From contig JAGBAU010000134.1 in NCBI GenBank assembly GCA_017938785.1, positions 1 to 5,948 of the forward strand: a DNA stretch of 5,948 nucleotides, read 5' to 3'. Within the stretch, counting starts at the first letter, position 1, and each line of letters begins with the position of its first letter. Positions 5,569-5,948 of the stretch are shown piece by piece. Below the pieces are notes generated by a model. It searched no databases. It saw nothing but the letters and a program-made list of their open reading frames with translations, and was not told the DNA's origin. This stretch comes from Clostridia bacterium. Its GTDB lineage: Bacteria > Bacillota_A > Clostridia > Christensenellales > Aristaeellaceae. Position numbers and translations under genes: made by a program.

Positions 5569-5948
5569 TTAATCTTCAGCCGTGCTTTGGGCAAACGTGC
5601 GAATGACGAAACGGGCGAGGTTTATGTTGCAGAATGCGATGGTGGCCAGTAGCTTTTTCTTGCGATTGGCGCGGCATTTCAGGTAATTGCGCAGATGCTT
5701 GCGCATCAGGAGCTGTATTCTCCGGTCGAGCTCCCGGTCGCCCAGTCCGCCGTTTGCGGAGCGAATGAGCAGTGCGAATGCAGTGGAAAAGACGCGCACA
5801 TTGGTGTGATGCTCCATATCGGGATAATGCTCGAGCACAAATCTCTGTTCGCCAAGGCGGCCTTCCACAGCGTCAAAATCCCTGCGGCTGCAGCTGCGGT
5901 GCATGATGCTGTTGGCCCGCCATCGATAGATATAAGAGGGCTCCTGGC
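5569..5948 (-). CDS. Family 2 glycosyltransferase, C-terminal part, cut by window edge
   Basis: The frame is open from the right edge to the TAA at 5571-5569; 125 residues are seen and the N-terminal GT-A core lies outside. The visible part aligns with the C-terminus of the gene at 4576-5532: PSYIYRWRANSIM against PQYVYRNRANSLM, then DAVEGR against DVIEGR, HYPDMEHHTNVR against HYPELSGHVQAR, and RKHLRNYLKCRANRKKK against RRNLRPYLKHYRNRKRK. It thus belongs to the same GT2 subtype and is a likely tandem paralogue, first in the same minus-strand operon. The in-frame ATG at 5904-5902 is internal, since homology extends upstream of it (ANSIM lies within the conserved block). The role is presumably a further sugar transfer in the same glycan; catalytic residues cannot be checked here. 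Confidence 0.88.
   Translation of the reverse strand, partial: QEPSYIYRWRANSIMHRSCSRRDFDAVEGRLGEQRFVLEHYPDMEHHTNVRVFSTAFALLIRSANGGLGDRELDRRIQLLMRKHLRNYLKCRANRKKKLLATIAFCNINLARFVIRTFAQSTAED

Noticed and set aside
5068..5652. Plus-strand open frame opposite the tandem GT2 genes
   Set aside because: It runs across the junction of two real minus-strand genes and has no family features.
1..5948. CRISPR array, tRNA or rRNA gene, insertion sequence, or novel RNA element
   Set aside because: Reading both strands by eye, no regularly spaced repeats, cloverleaf-like segments, transposase motifs or terminal repeats were noticed. The intergenic spaces are all under 250 bp and largely filled by promoters and terminators.

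Overview
The window looks like a stretch of a Bacillota (Clostridia-like) chromosome of moderate GC. The grounds are strong AGGAG-type ribosome binding sites, a GTG start, compact intergenic spaces, hairpin terminators, and protein sequences of the Firmicutes type. No rRNA, tRNA, phage, transposon or CRISPR sequence was seen that would narrow this further, so the organism assignment is an inference.

Left part (1-1295): the start of a flavoprotein gene (FAD-dependent oxidoreductase of the fumarate reductase/succinate dehydrogenase flavoprotein type) runs off the left edge on the minus strand. It is transcribed divergently from a LysR-family regulator. The 190-bp space between them holds a TTGCAA-centred palindrome that overlaps the predicted -35 boxes of both genes. 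This is the classic layout of a LysR regulator controlling its neighbour and itself.

Middle (1412-3589): a complete UDP-glucose 6-dehydrogenase gene (ugd) on the plus strand is convergent with a family 2 glycosyltransferase (GT2) on the minus strand. A perfect 13-bp hairpin separates them. The GT2 most likely starts at an internal GTG codon, placed just behind a good ribosome binding site and a near-consensus TTGACA-N17-TAAAAT promoter.

Right part (3836-5948): purC (SAICAR synthetase, de novo purine synthesis) is divergent from that GT2 and ends in a strong hairpin terminator. It converges on two tandem minus-strand GT2 genes, the upstream one cut by the right edge. These two are related along their C-terminal parts and sit 36 bp apart, so they look like an old tandem duplication in one operon.

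Taken together, ugd (which makes UDP-glucuronate) and three GT2 enzymes suggest a surface polysaccharide or glycan locus, with purC as an embedded housekeeping gene. The genes are in separate transcription units, so joint function is inferred from proximity only. I see no sign of a new defence, mobile or RNA-based system. The points most worth a second look are the loss of the usual NAD-ribose-binding Asp in Ugd, the shared operator left of lysR, PurBox-like sites before purC, and the tandem GT2 pair.
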